Source: Treponema sp. UBA1793 (GTDB taxonomy: Bacteria > Spirochaetota > Spirochaetia > Treponematales > Treponemataceae). Taken from it: 21,713 nucleotides of DNA. How positions within the stretch are numbered: the stretch's first letter is position 1; every line of letters begins with the position of its first letter. Location: positions 1 through 21,713 of the forward strand of contig DCFX01000073.1 of the NCBI GenBank assembly GCA_002314445.1. The letters run 5' to 3'. The position numbers and the translations under genes are program-made. Positions 15,527-21,713 of the stretch are shown here, piece after piece. The notes beneath the pieces were generated by a model. That model was not told where the DNA came from. It saw only the letters and a list, made by a program, of their open reading frames with translations, and did no database searches.

Positions 15527-17473
15527 TCAGTCGAGTTCAAATGCGCCTGTATACAGCTGGTAGTATTTTCCCTTCTGGGCAATCAGTTCGTCATGACTGC
15601 CCCTTTCAATAATACGTCCATGGTCAAGCACCATGATGATGTCAGAATTGCGGACTGTTGAAAGCCGGTGCGCTATAACGAATACCGTCCTCCCGTTCAT
15701 AAGCGCGTCCATACCCTTCTGGACAATGGCTTCGGTCCGTGTATCAATAGAGGAGGTTGCTTCGTCGAGAACCATAACAGGCGGATCCGCGACCGCAGCC
15801 CGTGCAATGGAAACAAGCTGCCGCTGCCCCTGCGAAAGTCCGCTGCCGTCTCCTTCAAGAACGGTATTGTATCCTTCAGGAAGCATACGGATGAAATTGT
15901 CCGCGTTCGCAAGTTTTGCTGCTGCAATACATTCCTCATCCGTCGCGTCGAGCTTTCCGTATCTGATATTATCCATAACTGTTCCGGTAAACAGATTTAC
16001 ATCCTGAAGGACGACGCCGAGAGATCTGCGCAGATCAGACTTTTTGATTTTGTTGATATTGATGTCATCATACCTGATCTTTCCGTCTGCAATGTCGTAG
16101 AACCTGTTGATAAGATTTGTGATTGTCGTTTTGCCGGCTCCAGTCGCACCGACAAGTGCAACTTTCTGCCCAGGTTCAGCCTCCAGCGTTATGTTATGCA
16201 GGACTAGTTCATCGTCTTCGTAGCCGAAGTCAACATCGTCGAAAACAATTTTACCAGTCATTTTAGTGTAGGTAATGGAACCGTCCTGATGAGGGTGTTT
16301 CCACGCCCACATTTCAGTCCGCTCACTGCATTCTGCAAGTTTTCCATCTTCCAGCTTTGCGTTAACGAGCGATACATATCCATCGTCTTTTTCTACATTT
16401 TCGTCAAGAAAATCAAAAATGCGCGATGCACCTGCAAGGGCCATAACGACCATGTTGAACTGCATGGAAACCTGCCCGATGGGCATGATGAAACTCCTTG
16501 AAAGTGTAAGGAAAGAAACGATAGTTCCAAGGGAGATAACGCTTACTCCCGTCAGGCTCAGGTTCTGTACGCCTGCTATCCCGGCTGCACCGCCCAGTAT
16601 GGCAAGCAGAACATACAGAAGATAGCCCATGTTGTTTACGACAGGCATGGTAACATTGCCGTAGATGTTTGCCTTTGTAGAGCTGTAGCACAATTTTTCA
16701 TTCTTTACATCAAAATTTTCTTTTGCCTTTTCCTCGTGACAGAAAACTTTCACGACTTTCTGCCCGTTAATCATTTCTTCAATATAGCCGTCTACTTCGG
16801 CAATAGCTTTCTGCTGTTCCATGAAATGGCTGCCGCTTTTTCCGACAAGAAATTTAATAACTTTGAGAAGAATGAACGTAAAGACTACGACAAATGCAGT
16901 CAGAACGAGGCTCAGATACATCATTGAAAGAAATACCGTTACAATCGTGATGACTGACGAAAACATCTGCGGCAGGCTCTGCGACAGCATCTGCCTGAGC
17001 GTGTCAGTATCGTTCGTATAATAACTCATGACATCGCCGTGGCTGTGTGTGTCAAAAAATTTTACAGGAAGAGCCTGCATGTGCTCAAACATTTTATCGC
17101 GTATCTTTTTCTGTGTACCTTCCGCTATGACGACCATAATCCTGTTATAAAGCAGCGTCGTAAGTACACCGCCGAGGTATACACTGCCCATCAGCGTAAG
17201 AACTTTGAGTAGGCTTGAAAAATCAGGATTAACCTTTCCCAAAAGCGGTAATATGTATTTGTCAATCAGTACCTGAAGAAAGAGTGATGCCGATACGTTC
17301 GCAGCTGCACTTAAAATAATAAAAATGACAACAAGAACAATATACAACCGGTATTCAGCCATGTATGAAAGAAGCCTTTTTATGGTTCCCGGTTTAAATC
17401 GCTGTGCAGGCCGTCTGCCTGATGATGGAACTTTCCCGTCAGCATGCATATCCATTGTTTTCGTATTATTCAT
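15527..17473 (-). CDS. ABC exporter half-transporter, catalytically competent subunit
   Basis: 648 aa from the start chosen at 17473 (MNNTKTMDMH), preceded by AAGGGAAGG inside the end of the partner gene. The frame is open further upstream to 17545, but that would only deepen the overlap. Six membrane helices (about 30-340) form an ABC-exporter TMD. The linker contains WAWKHPHQDGSITYTKMTGK, a feature of the long subunit of heterodimeric exporters. The NBD has Walker A GATGAGKTT, signature LSQGQRQL, Walker B VMVLDEATSS with catalytic Glu, and switch His in VIAHRLSTV. It exports lipids, drugs or peptides; the substrate is unknown. It pairs with the 583-aa subunit encoded immediately upstream (8-bp overlap). 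Confidence 0.9.
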   Translation of the reverse strand: MNNTKTMDMHADGKVPSSGRRPAQRFKPGTIKRLLSYMAEYRLYIVLVVIFIILSAAANVSASLFLQVLIDKYILPLLGKVNPDFSSLLKVLTLMGSVYLGGVLTTLLYNRIMVVIAEGTQKKIRDKMFEHMQALPVKFFDTHSHGDVMSYYTNDTDTLRQMLSQSLPQMFSSVITIVTVFLSMMYLSLVLTAFVVVFTFILLKVIKFLVGKSGSHFMEQQKAIAEVDGYIEEMINGQKVVKVFCHEEKAKENFDVKNEKLCYSSTKANIYGNVTMPVVNNMGYLLYVLLAILGGAAGIAGVQNLSLTGVSVISLGTIVSFLTLSRSFIMPIGQVSMQFNMVVMALAGASRIFDFLDENVEKDDGYVSLVNAKLEDGKLAECSERTEMWAWKHPHQDGSITYTKMTGKIVFDDVDFGYEDDELVLHNITLEAEPGQKVALVGATGAGKTTITNLINRFYDIADGKIRYDDININKIKKSDLRRSLGVVLQDVNLFTGTVMDNIRYGKLDATDEECIAAAKLANADNFIRMLPEGYNTVLEGDGSGLSQGQRQLVSIARAAVADPPVMVLDEATSSIDTRTEAIVQKGMDALMNGRTVFVIAHRLSTVRNSDIIMVLDHGRIIERGSHDELIAQKGKYYQLYTGAFELD

Positions 17474-19217
17474 GAATAGCCTTCCCTTTATTCTGAGATT
17501 CATAAACTTCCTGGTAAATGCTGCTTGTTTTGAGCAGCTCTTCATGTGTTCCTTCTGCGCTTATTTTTCCATCATCCATAATGATGATTTTGTCGGCGTC
17601 CTCCACTGATGTTACCCGCTGGGCAATGATAATCTTTGTCGTTTCCGGCAGCCTTTCCCTGAATGCCTTTCTGATCAGAGAATCAGTTTTTGTATCCACT
17701 GCGCTTGTTGAATCGTCAAGTATGAGGATTTTCGGCTTTTTTAAAAGAGCACGTGCAATGCAGAGACGCTGCTTCTGTCCGCCGGACACGTTCGTTCCGC
17801 CCTGTTCGATGTATGTATCATATTTTTCAGGAAATTCCTGTATAAAACTGTCAGCCTGAGCTGCTTTACAGGCTTCAATCATCTCTTCATCGGTCGCGTT
17901 TTCATTTCCCCAGCGGAGATTATCCCTGATAGTACCTGAGAACAGAACGTTTTTCTGCAATACCATAGCAACCTGATTACGGAGAGATTCTATATCGTAA
18001 TCCCTGACGTCTGTACCGCCTACTATAACTTTACCGCTTACGGCATCATACAGGCGGGGAATAAGCTGCACAAAACTTGATTTTGAAGATCCTGTGCCGC
18101 CGAGAATGCCGACTGTCTGACCTGCTTCAATTGAAACTGATATATTCTGAAGGACAGGTTTACCGGCTTTCTTCGCGTATGCGAACGTAACATTTTCGAA
18201 TACAACCGAGCCGTCTTTTACGGTGTGGACAGGGGACGCTCCGTTTTCAAGATCGCTTTTTTCGTTCAGAACTTCAACAATGCGCTCCATCGATGCACGG
18301 GAAACTATAATCATAACGAACACCATGGAAAGCATCATAAGGCTCATAAGAATCTGCATGGTATATGTTATAAGACCCATTAGATCACCGGTAGAAAGAC
18401 CTGCCGCCGGATTATTATTGGAAGCAACAATCGCTTTTGCACTGAGCCATGAAATAAGCAGCATAGCTGCATATACACAGAACTGCATAAGAGGGGCATT
18501 GAATGCAAGTATTTTTTCCGCTTTTGAAAAATCCTTATAAATCCAGTCGGATATAGCACCGAATTTTTTTTCTTCAAAGCCTTCTCTCGTGAACGATTTT
18601 ACAACGCGCATGCCCCTCAGGTTTTCCTGAACAACATTGTTTAACTTATCATACGTTTTGAATACTCTTTTGAAGGTTGGATGCACGTATGAAGCAATAA
18701 AAACGAGTCCGAATCCGAGAACAGGAATGATAACAAGAAAAATAACCGCTATTCCCGGATCAATTCTGAATGCCATAATCAGTGCAAAAAGCATAATAAA
18801 CGGACTGCGGAAGGCCGCCCGTAGTATCATCATATATGCGTTCTGTACATTCGTTACATCAGTCGTGAGCCTTGTAACAATACTTGCGGTAGAAAATTTA
18901 TCGATATTGGAAAACGAAAAATTCTGGACGGAATAATACATATCGTGGCGCAGGTTCTTCGCAAACCCAGCCGCCGCGATTGATGCGCTCCGACCGGCGA
19001 GAAAACCGCTCAGCAGGGATATGCCGGCACATGCAATCAGTATAATACCGAACTTATATACGACATTCATGTCTTTTTTGTAAATTCCGTAATCGATAAG
19101 ATATGCCATTAGTGTTGGAATCAGGACTTCCATAATTGATTCGAAGACTACGTATACAGGGGCAAGAACAGAGTCTTTTTTATACTCCCTGATACTCTCC
19201 ATAAGTTTTTTTATCAT
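17466..19217 (-). CDS. ABC exporter half-transporter, degenerate ATPase-site subunit
   Basis: 583 aa with six membrane helices in about 1-310 and an NBD from about 335. Walker A reads GGTGSSKSS, where the usual glycine before Lys is Ser. The signature is VSGGQKQR. Walker B is followed by Asp instead of the catalytic Glu (ILDDSTSAVDT), and the switch His is Gln (IIAQRVTSV). These substitutions define the non-hydrolysing site of asymmetric heterodimeric exporters of the TM287/288 or LmrCD kind. The start at 19217 has AGGAG 5 nt upstream, which is the tail of structured leader E2. The MarR regulator encoded 154 bp upstream on the same strand probably controls it. Confidence 0.9.
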   Translation of the reverse strand: MIKKLMESIREYKKDSVLAPVYVVFESIMEVLIPTLMAYLIDYGIYKKDMNVVYKFGIILIACAGISLLSGFLAGRSASIAAAGFAKNLRHDMYYSVQNFSFSNIDKFSTASIVTRLTTDVTNVQNAYMMILRAAFRSPFIMLFALIMAFRIDPGIAVIFLVIIPVLGFGLVFIASYVHPTFKRVFKTYDKLNNVVQENLRGMRVVKSFTREGFEEKKFGAISDWIYKDFSKAEKILAFNAPLMQFCVYAAMLLISWLSAKAIVASNNNPAAGLSTGDLMGLITYTMQILMSLMMLSMVFVMIIVSRASMERIVEVLNEKSDLENGASPVHTVKDGSVVFENVTFAYAKKAGKPVLQNISVSIEAGQTVGILGGTGSSKSSFVQLIPRLYDAVSGKVIVGGTDVRDYDIESLRNQVAMVLQKNVLFSGTIRDNLRWGNENATDEEMIEACKAAQADSFIQEFPEKYDTYIEQGGTNVSGGQKQRLCIARALLKKPKILILDDSTSAVDTKTDSLIRKAFRERLPETTKIIIAQRVTSVEDADKIIIMDDGKISAEGTHEELLKTSSIYQEVYESQNKGKAIHE

Positions 19218-19222
19218 ATATA

Positions 19223-19291
19223 CTCCTAAAACTTCACGTCAACGGTGCGCCACAGATGGCGCATATACCAGTTTTTTGCTTTACAAAACTG
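19223..19291 (-). promoter_or_regulatory. Structured leader element E2 before the ABC exporter
   Basis: Reading the minus strand: stem CAGTTTT/AAAACTG (19291-19285/19275-19269), stem TGCGCCA/TGGCGCA (19263-19257/19252-19246), then CCGTTGACGTGAAGTTTT and AGGAG (19227-19223), the Shine-Dalgarno of the exporter gene. Order, spacing and much of the sequence agree with E1 at 5711-5782 (AGTTT stem, TGCGCC stem, CCGYTRACGYGRAGTTTT, AGGAG), although the genes are unrelated. Confidence 0.65.
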
Positions 19292-19296
19292 TGCAT

Positions 19297-19324
19297 GTGG
19301 AAAGTTTAGTAAGGAACTTTCCAC
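19297..19324. repeat. Perfect 10-bp inverted repeat next to E2
   Basis: GTGGAAAGTT (19297-19306) and AACTTTCCAC (19315-19324) around an 8-nt loop. It lies directly upstream of E2 in the MarR-exporter gap, giving three stems in a row there. Confidence 0.75.
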
Positions 19325-19328
19325 GTTA

Positions 19329-19351
19329 TTCCAAAAAACTCTCGTCAGCGG
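19329..19351 (-). repeat. Third partial copy (E3) of the leader tail motif
   Basis: The minus strand reads CCGCTGACGAGAGTTTTTT then GGAA, matching the tail of E1 (CCGCTAACGCGGAGTTTTTT, AGGAGG) and E2 (CCGTTGACGTGAAGTTTT, AGGAG). No ATG follows at the right distance, so it looks like a displaced or decayed copy. Confidence 0.5.
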
Positions 19352-19371
19352 CGGGGGGATTCCAAGACATT

Positions 19372-19815
19372 TCAATTGTCCTGCAGATTTTCCTTTATCC
19401 GCAGAAAGAACCCATATAATGTTTCCAGCTCATCATCGGTAAAGCCTTTCCTGAGCGTTGCTTCAAATGAATCGAAATCTTCTTTTATAAGTCTTTCCAG
19501 CTGTAGAGCCTTCTCCGTGAGAACAATTTTTTTCCGTCTTCCGTCTTGTTTATCCGGTAGTCTCGTTATCAAACCCTTCTGTTCCATGAGACTAAGTGCA
19601 TTCGAAGCTGCTGCACGGGTTATGTTGAAATGTTCCTCAATTGTTTTCTGATAGACATTCCTCCCTGCCGTTGAATTTTCCGCAAGGAAGCCGATGATCC
19701 ACCCGTTGTTTCCCGTTATAGTTTCGATTTCTTTTTTGTGGGAAGAAAAATCACAGCGGCGGCGGATAAGGTTATTAAGCGTTCTCAGTTCCAATCCAAA
19801 TCGAATATTTTCCAT
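19372..19815 (-). CDS. MarR family transcriptional regulator
   Basis: 147 aa with the winged helix-turn-helix at about 50-110: IEEHFNITRAAASNALSLMEQKGLITRLPDKQDGRRKKIVLTEKA is the typical recognition helix plus wing (DxRRK). The flanking N- and C-terminal helices form the dimer. The start at 19815 has GGAAG 7 nt upstream. It precedes the heterodimeric exporter on the same strand, the usual setting of a MarR repressor that senses an exporter substrate. Several palindromes upstream (19830-19953) are candidate binding sites. Confidence 0.9.
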   Translation of the reverse strand: MENIRFGLELRTLNNLIRRRCDFSSHKKEIETITGNNGWIIGFLAENSTAGRNVYQKTIEEHFNITRAAASNALSLMEQKGLITRLPDKQDGRRKKIVLTEKALQLERLIKEDFDSFEATLRKGFTDDELETLYGFFLRIKENLQDN

Positions 19816-19829
19816 TAAAACTCTTCCAA

Positions 19830-19861
19830 GGACACTCTGAAATATAAAATTCAGAGTGTCC
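19830..19861. repeat. Perfect 12-bp inverted repeat in the MarR leader
   Basis: GGACACTCTGAA (19830-19841) and TTCAGAGTGTCC (19850-19861) around an 8-nt A/T loop, 14 bp before the MarR start codon. It would fold as a stable stem in the MarR 5' leader or serve as an operator. Confidence 0.8.
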
Positions 19862-19882
19862 CTGCTGTACTATTTATAAATT

Positions 19883-19896
19883 GTTCTATACAGAAC
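19883..19896. promoter_or_regulatory. Candidate MarR operator
   Basis: GTTCT-ATAC-AGAAC is a short perfect palindrome between the MarR gene and its likely promoter zone. Size and position fit an operator; binding is inferred. Confidence 0.35.
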
Positions 19897-19899
19897 TAT

Positions 19900-19953
19900 T
19901 TTTTTGTTATAGTACTTATAAATGCATAAATTGTAAAGTATTATAACAAAAAA
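19900..19953. promoter_or_regulatory. Large inverted repeat carrying TGTTATA(A/G)T boxes
   Basis: TTTTTTGTTATAGTACTT (19900-19917) and the reverse complement of TTTTTTGTTATAATACTT (19936-19953) match at 17 of 18 positions around an 18-bp spacer. Each arm contains an extended -10-like TGTTATA(A/G)T. The right arm points towards MarR and the left arm towards the integrase. No good -35 box was found for either. This is a divergent control region and possibly a regulator site. Confidence 0.45.
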
Positions 19954-19997
19954 TTTTTACATAAAATTGCAAAAAAAACTGTTTTTTCCAGATTTTG

Positions 19998-20006
19998 TGT
20001 TATAAT
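19998..20006 (+). promoter_or_regulatory. Extended -10 box for the integrase gene
   Basis: TGTTATAAT at 19998-20006 lies 215 bp ahead of the integrase. GTTATAATAC (19999-20008) repeats the core of the large inverted repeat upstream. There is no convincing -35 box, which extended -10 promoters can lack. Confidence 0.45.
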
Positions 20007-20217
20007 ACACTTAATACATGATTCTCTCTGGAGCCATTCTTATAGAATGCTTCTATAGAACCAGAAGTTCTGCAGCATGTTGCGACTGCGCGGTTCTTCC
20101 CTATTTTTTTATTAATTACACTCTTCTGCGGGGCGTAGTCTCAGAGAAAGTGTGTCCCTGCGGTAAAAACCACCAAATATTTAATTTTGACTGACATTAC
20201 TTTATAAAACAGGAGGA
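20007..20217 (+). other. About 200-nt structured leader of the integrase gene
   Basis: No ORF. The first half is dense in palindromes: ATTCT-TAT-AGAAT (20036-20048), TTCTATAGAA (20051-20060), CAGAAGTTCTG (20062-20072), then the stem at 20057-20097 with a T run. The second half is plain and A/T rich and ends in AGGAGG (20211-20216). The long leader suggests post-initiation control of the integrase. Confidence 0.45.
20057..20110 (+). terminator. Attenuator-like stem-loop with T tract in the integrase leader
   Basis: AGAACC (20057-20062) pairs with GGTTCT (20092-20097), with an inner GCAG/CTGC stem (20072-20075/20086-20089). A T run follows at 20104-20110. An alternative hairpin CAGAAGTTCTG (20062-20072) overlaps the base of this stem, so two exclusive folds are possible. 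No plus-strand gene upstream needs a terminator here. Confidence 0.4.
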
Positions 20218-20220
20218 ATG

Positions 20221-21414
20221 ATGGACGTCAGAATCGATCCTTACGGCAGAAGCTGTATCAAGATTACATTCGATTATAATGATTTACTGGTAAAAGCTGT
20301 AAAAAATGTAGCCGGCAGCTGGTGGATAAACGAACGTAAATTCTGGATAATTCCTGATAAACAGGATTCCGTTAATCAGTTTCTTACCAATCTTTATGAT
20401 ACACATATGTTTGATTTTTCACTGCCGTTACCTCCGGCAGCCGGTAAAATCGAATCTCAGCAAATAAATAGTGAAAAATATGCAGCTCTGCTCGAGACAA
20501 AACATTACAGTAAGCGGACAATAGAAGCCTATTCAAAATGGCTGGCCCAGTTCAGAAAACGATTTTCAACAATGCCGGCCGATTCACTTTCACAGAAGGA
20601 AATAAATATCTTTCTATCTGAACTGGCAGTAAAGAGAGATGTAAGCGCGTCAACACAAAATCAGGCTCTGGCGGCCCTGCTGTTTTATTTCAGATATGTT
20701 AAGGGGGATAATCCGCAGCAGCTTGATTCTGTAATTCGTGCCAAAAAACCGGTACGCCTTCCTGTTGTGTTCAGTCGCGATGAAGTTCAAAAGGTTCTGA
20801 ACAATCTTGAAGGTGATAAAAAGCTCATAGCAAGACTGTTGTACGGAACAGGGATGAGACTCAATGAATGCTTGAATCTCAGAATACAGGATATTGATTT
20901 TGACAGGAACGAAATTACGATACGAAATGGAAAAGGTGCAAAGGACCGCCGCACCATGCTGCCGAATTTACTTGCAGCACCGCTCCACGAACATATTGCA
21001 AAAGTGAAATTGATTCACGATGCAGATATTGCAGATGGCTGGGGAAAAGTACCGTTGCCAAACGGGCTGGATAAAAAATATCCGGCAGCATCTTTGGATT
21101 TCAGCTGGCAGTGGGTCTTTCCCCAGAAAAACCGCTGGAAAAATTTAAAAACAGGTATAGAAGGTCGTTTTCATATGGATGCTTCAATTATGGAACGAGC
21201 CGTGCAGACTGCAGTCAGGACGGCAGGAATCTATAAACACGCCTGCTGCCATACGTTCCGTCATTCATTTGCCACGCATCTGATAGAAAACGGCTATGAT
21301 ATCCGTACCGTCCAGGAGCTGCTGGGGCATGCTGATGTAAAAACAACAATGATTTATACCCACGTCCTGAACAAAGGGCCTTCAGGGGTTCGCAGCCCTC
21401 TCGACCAGCTTTAA
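20221..21414 (+). CDS. intI: Integron integrase (IntI-type tyrosine recombinase) with extra N-terminal domain
   Basis: 397 aa from the second ATG (20221), which is 4 nt from AGGAGG; the first ATG (20218) is only 1 nt from it. Numbering here is from the first ATG. Catalytic residues are Arg214 (GTGMRLNEC), a Lys at 239 or 242, His345 and Arg348 (CHTFRHS), His371 (LLGHADV) and Tyr380 (MIYTHV). The IntI-specific insertion is present: LPNGLDKKYPAASLDFSWQW (280-299), then GRFHMD before the HTFRHS box. The C-terminus GVRSPLDQL is typical of IntI, so this is not XerC/D. Residues 1-70 are an extension absent from class 1 IntI (337 aa), with GSWWINERKFWIIP resembling an N-terminal module of some tyrosine recombinases. 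It excises and inserts gene cassettes at attI/attC. The N-terminal SAM-like core-binding domain is about 80-165. Confidence 0.93.
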   Translation: MDVRIDPYGRSCIKITFDYNDLLVKAVKNVAGSWWINERKFWIIPDKQDSVNQFLTNLYDTHMFDFSLPLPPAAGKIESQQINSEKYAALLETKHYSKRTIEAYSKWLAQFRKRFSTMPADSLSQKEINIFLSELAVKRDVSASTQNQALAALLFYFRYVKGDNPQQLDSVIRAKKPVRLPVVFSRDEVQKVLNNLEGDKKLIARLLYGTGMRLNECLNLRIQDIDFDRNEITIRNGKGAKDRRTMLPNLLAAPLHEHIAKVKLIHDADIADGWGKVPLPNGLDKKYPAASLDFSWQWVFPQKNRWKNLKTGIEGRFHMDASIMERAVQTAVRTAGIYKHACCHTFRHSFATHLIENGYDIRTVQELLGHADVKTTMIYTHVLNKGPSGVRSPLDQL

Positions 21415-21424
21415 GAGTAAAAAT

Positions 21425-21545
21425 ATTACATGGAACAATATAAATGTCTGGAATAATGTGTAATTTTTTATATTGCTGGCAAATACAAGTTGTCATAAGT
21501 ATCTTATACGGACAGAATTTGCAAGGGAATGTATTATATGGAACA
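21425..21545 (+). repeat. Direct repeat pair ATTA(C/T)ATGGAACA downstream of the integrase
   Basis: ATTACATGGAACA (21425-21437) and ATTATATGGAACA (21533-21545) are 108 bp apart; 12 of 13 bases match. They bracket A/T-rich sequence without a gene. They could be integrase accessory sites or the footprint of a duplication. Confidence 0.4.
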
Positions 21546-21554
21546 GGACAATTA

Positions 21555-21674
21555 ATGTTAGCAAGACGGCTGCCGCCGCCTGAAGAAAGAAAAAGAATTC
21601 GCCTTTACGGCGAAGAAATAAAGATTAGGGCAAAACAGAGCAGCGATTATTATTTCGCCATTCGGCGAAGATGA
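21555..21674 (+). CDS. Possible small ORF in the first cassette position
   Basis: 39 codons starting MLARRLPPPEERKRI, ending YYFAIRRR, very basic, with AGGA 7 nt before the ATG. It runs into the tandem repeat at 21598. No family is recognised. It may be a cassette ORF or non-coding. A further frame starting at ATG 21671 (MKDSGKDNEAVIIS) stays open to the window edge and might be the true next gene. Confidence 0.25.
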   Translation: MLARRLPPPEERKRIRLYGEEIKIRAKQSSDYYFAIRRR

Positions 21675-21713
21675 AAGATTCAGGCAAAGACAATGAAGCG
21701 GTTATTATTTCGC
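21598..21713 (+). repeat. 55-56 bp tandem repeat with internal hairpins, cut by window edge
   Basis: Unit 1 is 21598-21653, unit 2 is 21654-21708, and unit 3 begins at 21709 (TTCGC, then the window ends). Each complete unit opens with a perfect stem TTCGCC/GGCGAA (loops TTTAC and ATTC), continues with AAAGATT and GGCAAA, and closes with GCG(A/G)TTATTAT. The two full units are roughly three-quarters identical with a few one-base gaps. Confidence 0.6.

Noticed and set aside
17474..17545. Upstream start for the 648-aa exporter subunit
   Set aside because: The 24 added residues would overlap the partner gene further and have no ribosome site. The ATG at 17473 has AAGGGAAGG and the usual short overlap.
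19883..19896. LexA (SOS) box for the integrase
   Set aside because: The palindrome is GTTC-N6-GAAC, the reverse order of the Gram-positive-type GAAC-N4-GTTC box, and does not match the E. coli-type CTG-N10-CAG. A MarR site is likelier.
19816..20217. Standard attI site on the 5' side of the integrase
   Set aside because: I found no GTTRRRY or RYYYAAC core in this stretch, and the neighbouring operon is an ordinary regulator-exporter unit.
20221..21414. XerC/XerD chromosome-dimer recombinase
   Set aside because: It contains the IntI-specific insertion and tail and an N-terminal extension not found in Xer proteins.
21598..21713. CRISPR-like array
   Set aside because: The whole 55-56 bp unit is conserved, with no unique spacers between short repeats, and no cas gene is present.
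1..21713. tRNA or rRNA genes
   Set aside because: No cloverleaf-like T-loop GTTCRANNC with matching acceptor stems and no rRNA-like conserved blocks were noticed. A tRNA scan would settle this.

Overview
The window looks like a chromosomal stretch of a Treponema-type spirochaete. This is inferred from gene content: exported proteins with sulfatase-modifying-factor domains, a 7TM-GGDEF protein, and an integron-type integrase with the array side apparently at its 3' end, as I recall being reported for Treponema denticola. No rRNA or tRNA is present to fix the taxonomy. The block at 4.0-12.0 kb reads as visibly richer in G+C than its flanks.

Layout. (1) 1-3.3 kb, housekeeping and accessory genes: the 5' part of methylglyoxal synthase (minus, cut by the window edge), a decapitated Fe-S protein remnant, a SAM methyltransferase, a pirin, and a VTT/DedA-like membrane protein with an almost leaderless transcript. 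(2) 3.3-4.0 kb, no convincing intact gene: a perfect hairpin, a pyrimidine-rich stretch and a possible gene remnant. (3) 4.0-12.0 kb, one six-gene plus-strand operon: an exported protein ending in a formylglycine-generating-enzyme-like domain without the catalytic cysteines, a lipoprotein, and a complete peptide/nickel-type ABC transporter (substrate-binding protein, two permeases, one ATPase protein with two nucleotide-binding domains). It ends at a strong bidirectional terminator. (4) 12.1-13.9 kb, a minus-strand pair: a TetR repressor and a stand-alone RnfC-like flavo/Fe-S protein, with a textbook promoter and two operators. (5) 13.9-15.5 kb, a 7TM-PAS-GGDEF diguanylate cyclase whose promoter lies inside the preceding terminator. 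(6) 15.5-19.8 kb, a MarR regulator and a heterodimeric ABC exporter with one degenerate ATPase site. (7) 19.8-21.7 kb, a palindrome-rich control region, a structured leader, an IntI-type integron integrase, and a downstream region with direct and tandem repeats that could be the attI/cassette side.

The two most notable signals are the integron integrase with an extra N-terminal domain and its unusual flanks, and a recurrent structured leader. The leader's tail (consensus about CCGYTRACGNGRAGTTTT, followed by the Shine-Dalgarno) occurs before two unrelated genes in different operons (5.7 kb and 19.2 kb), and a third partial copy lies at 19.33 kb.
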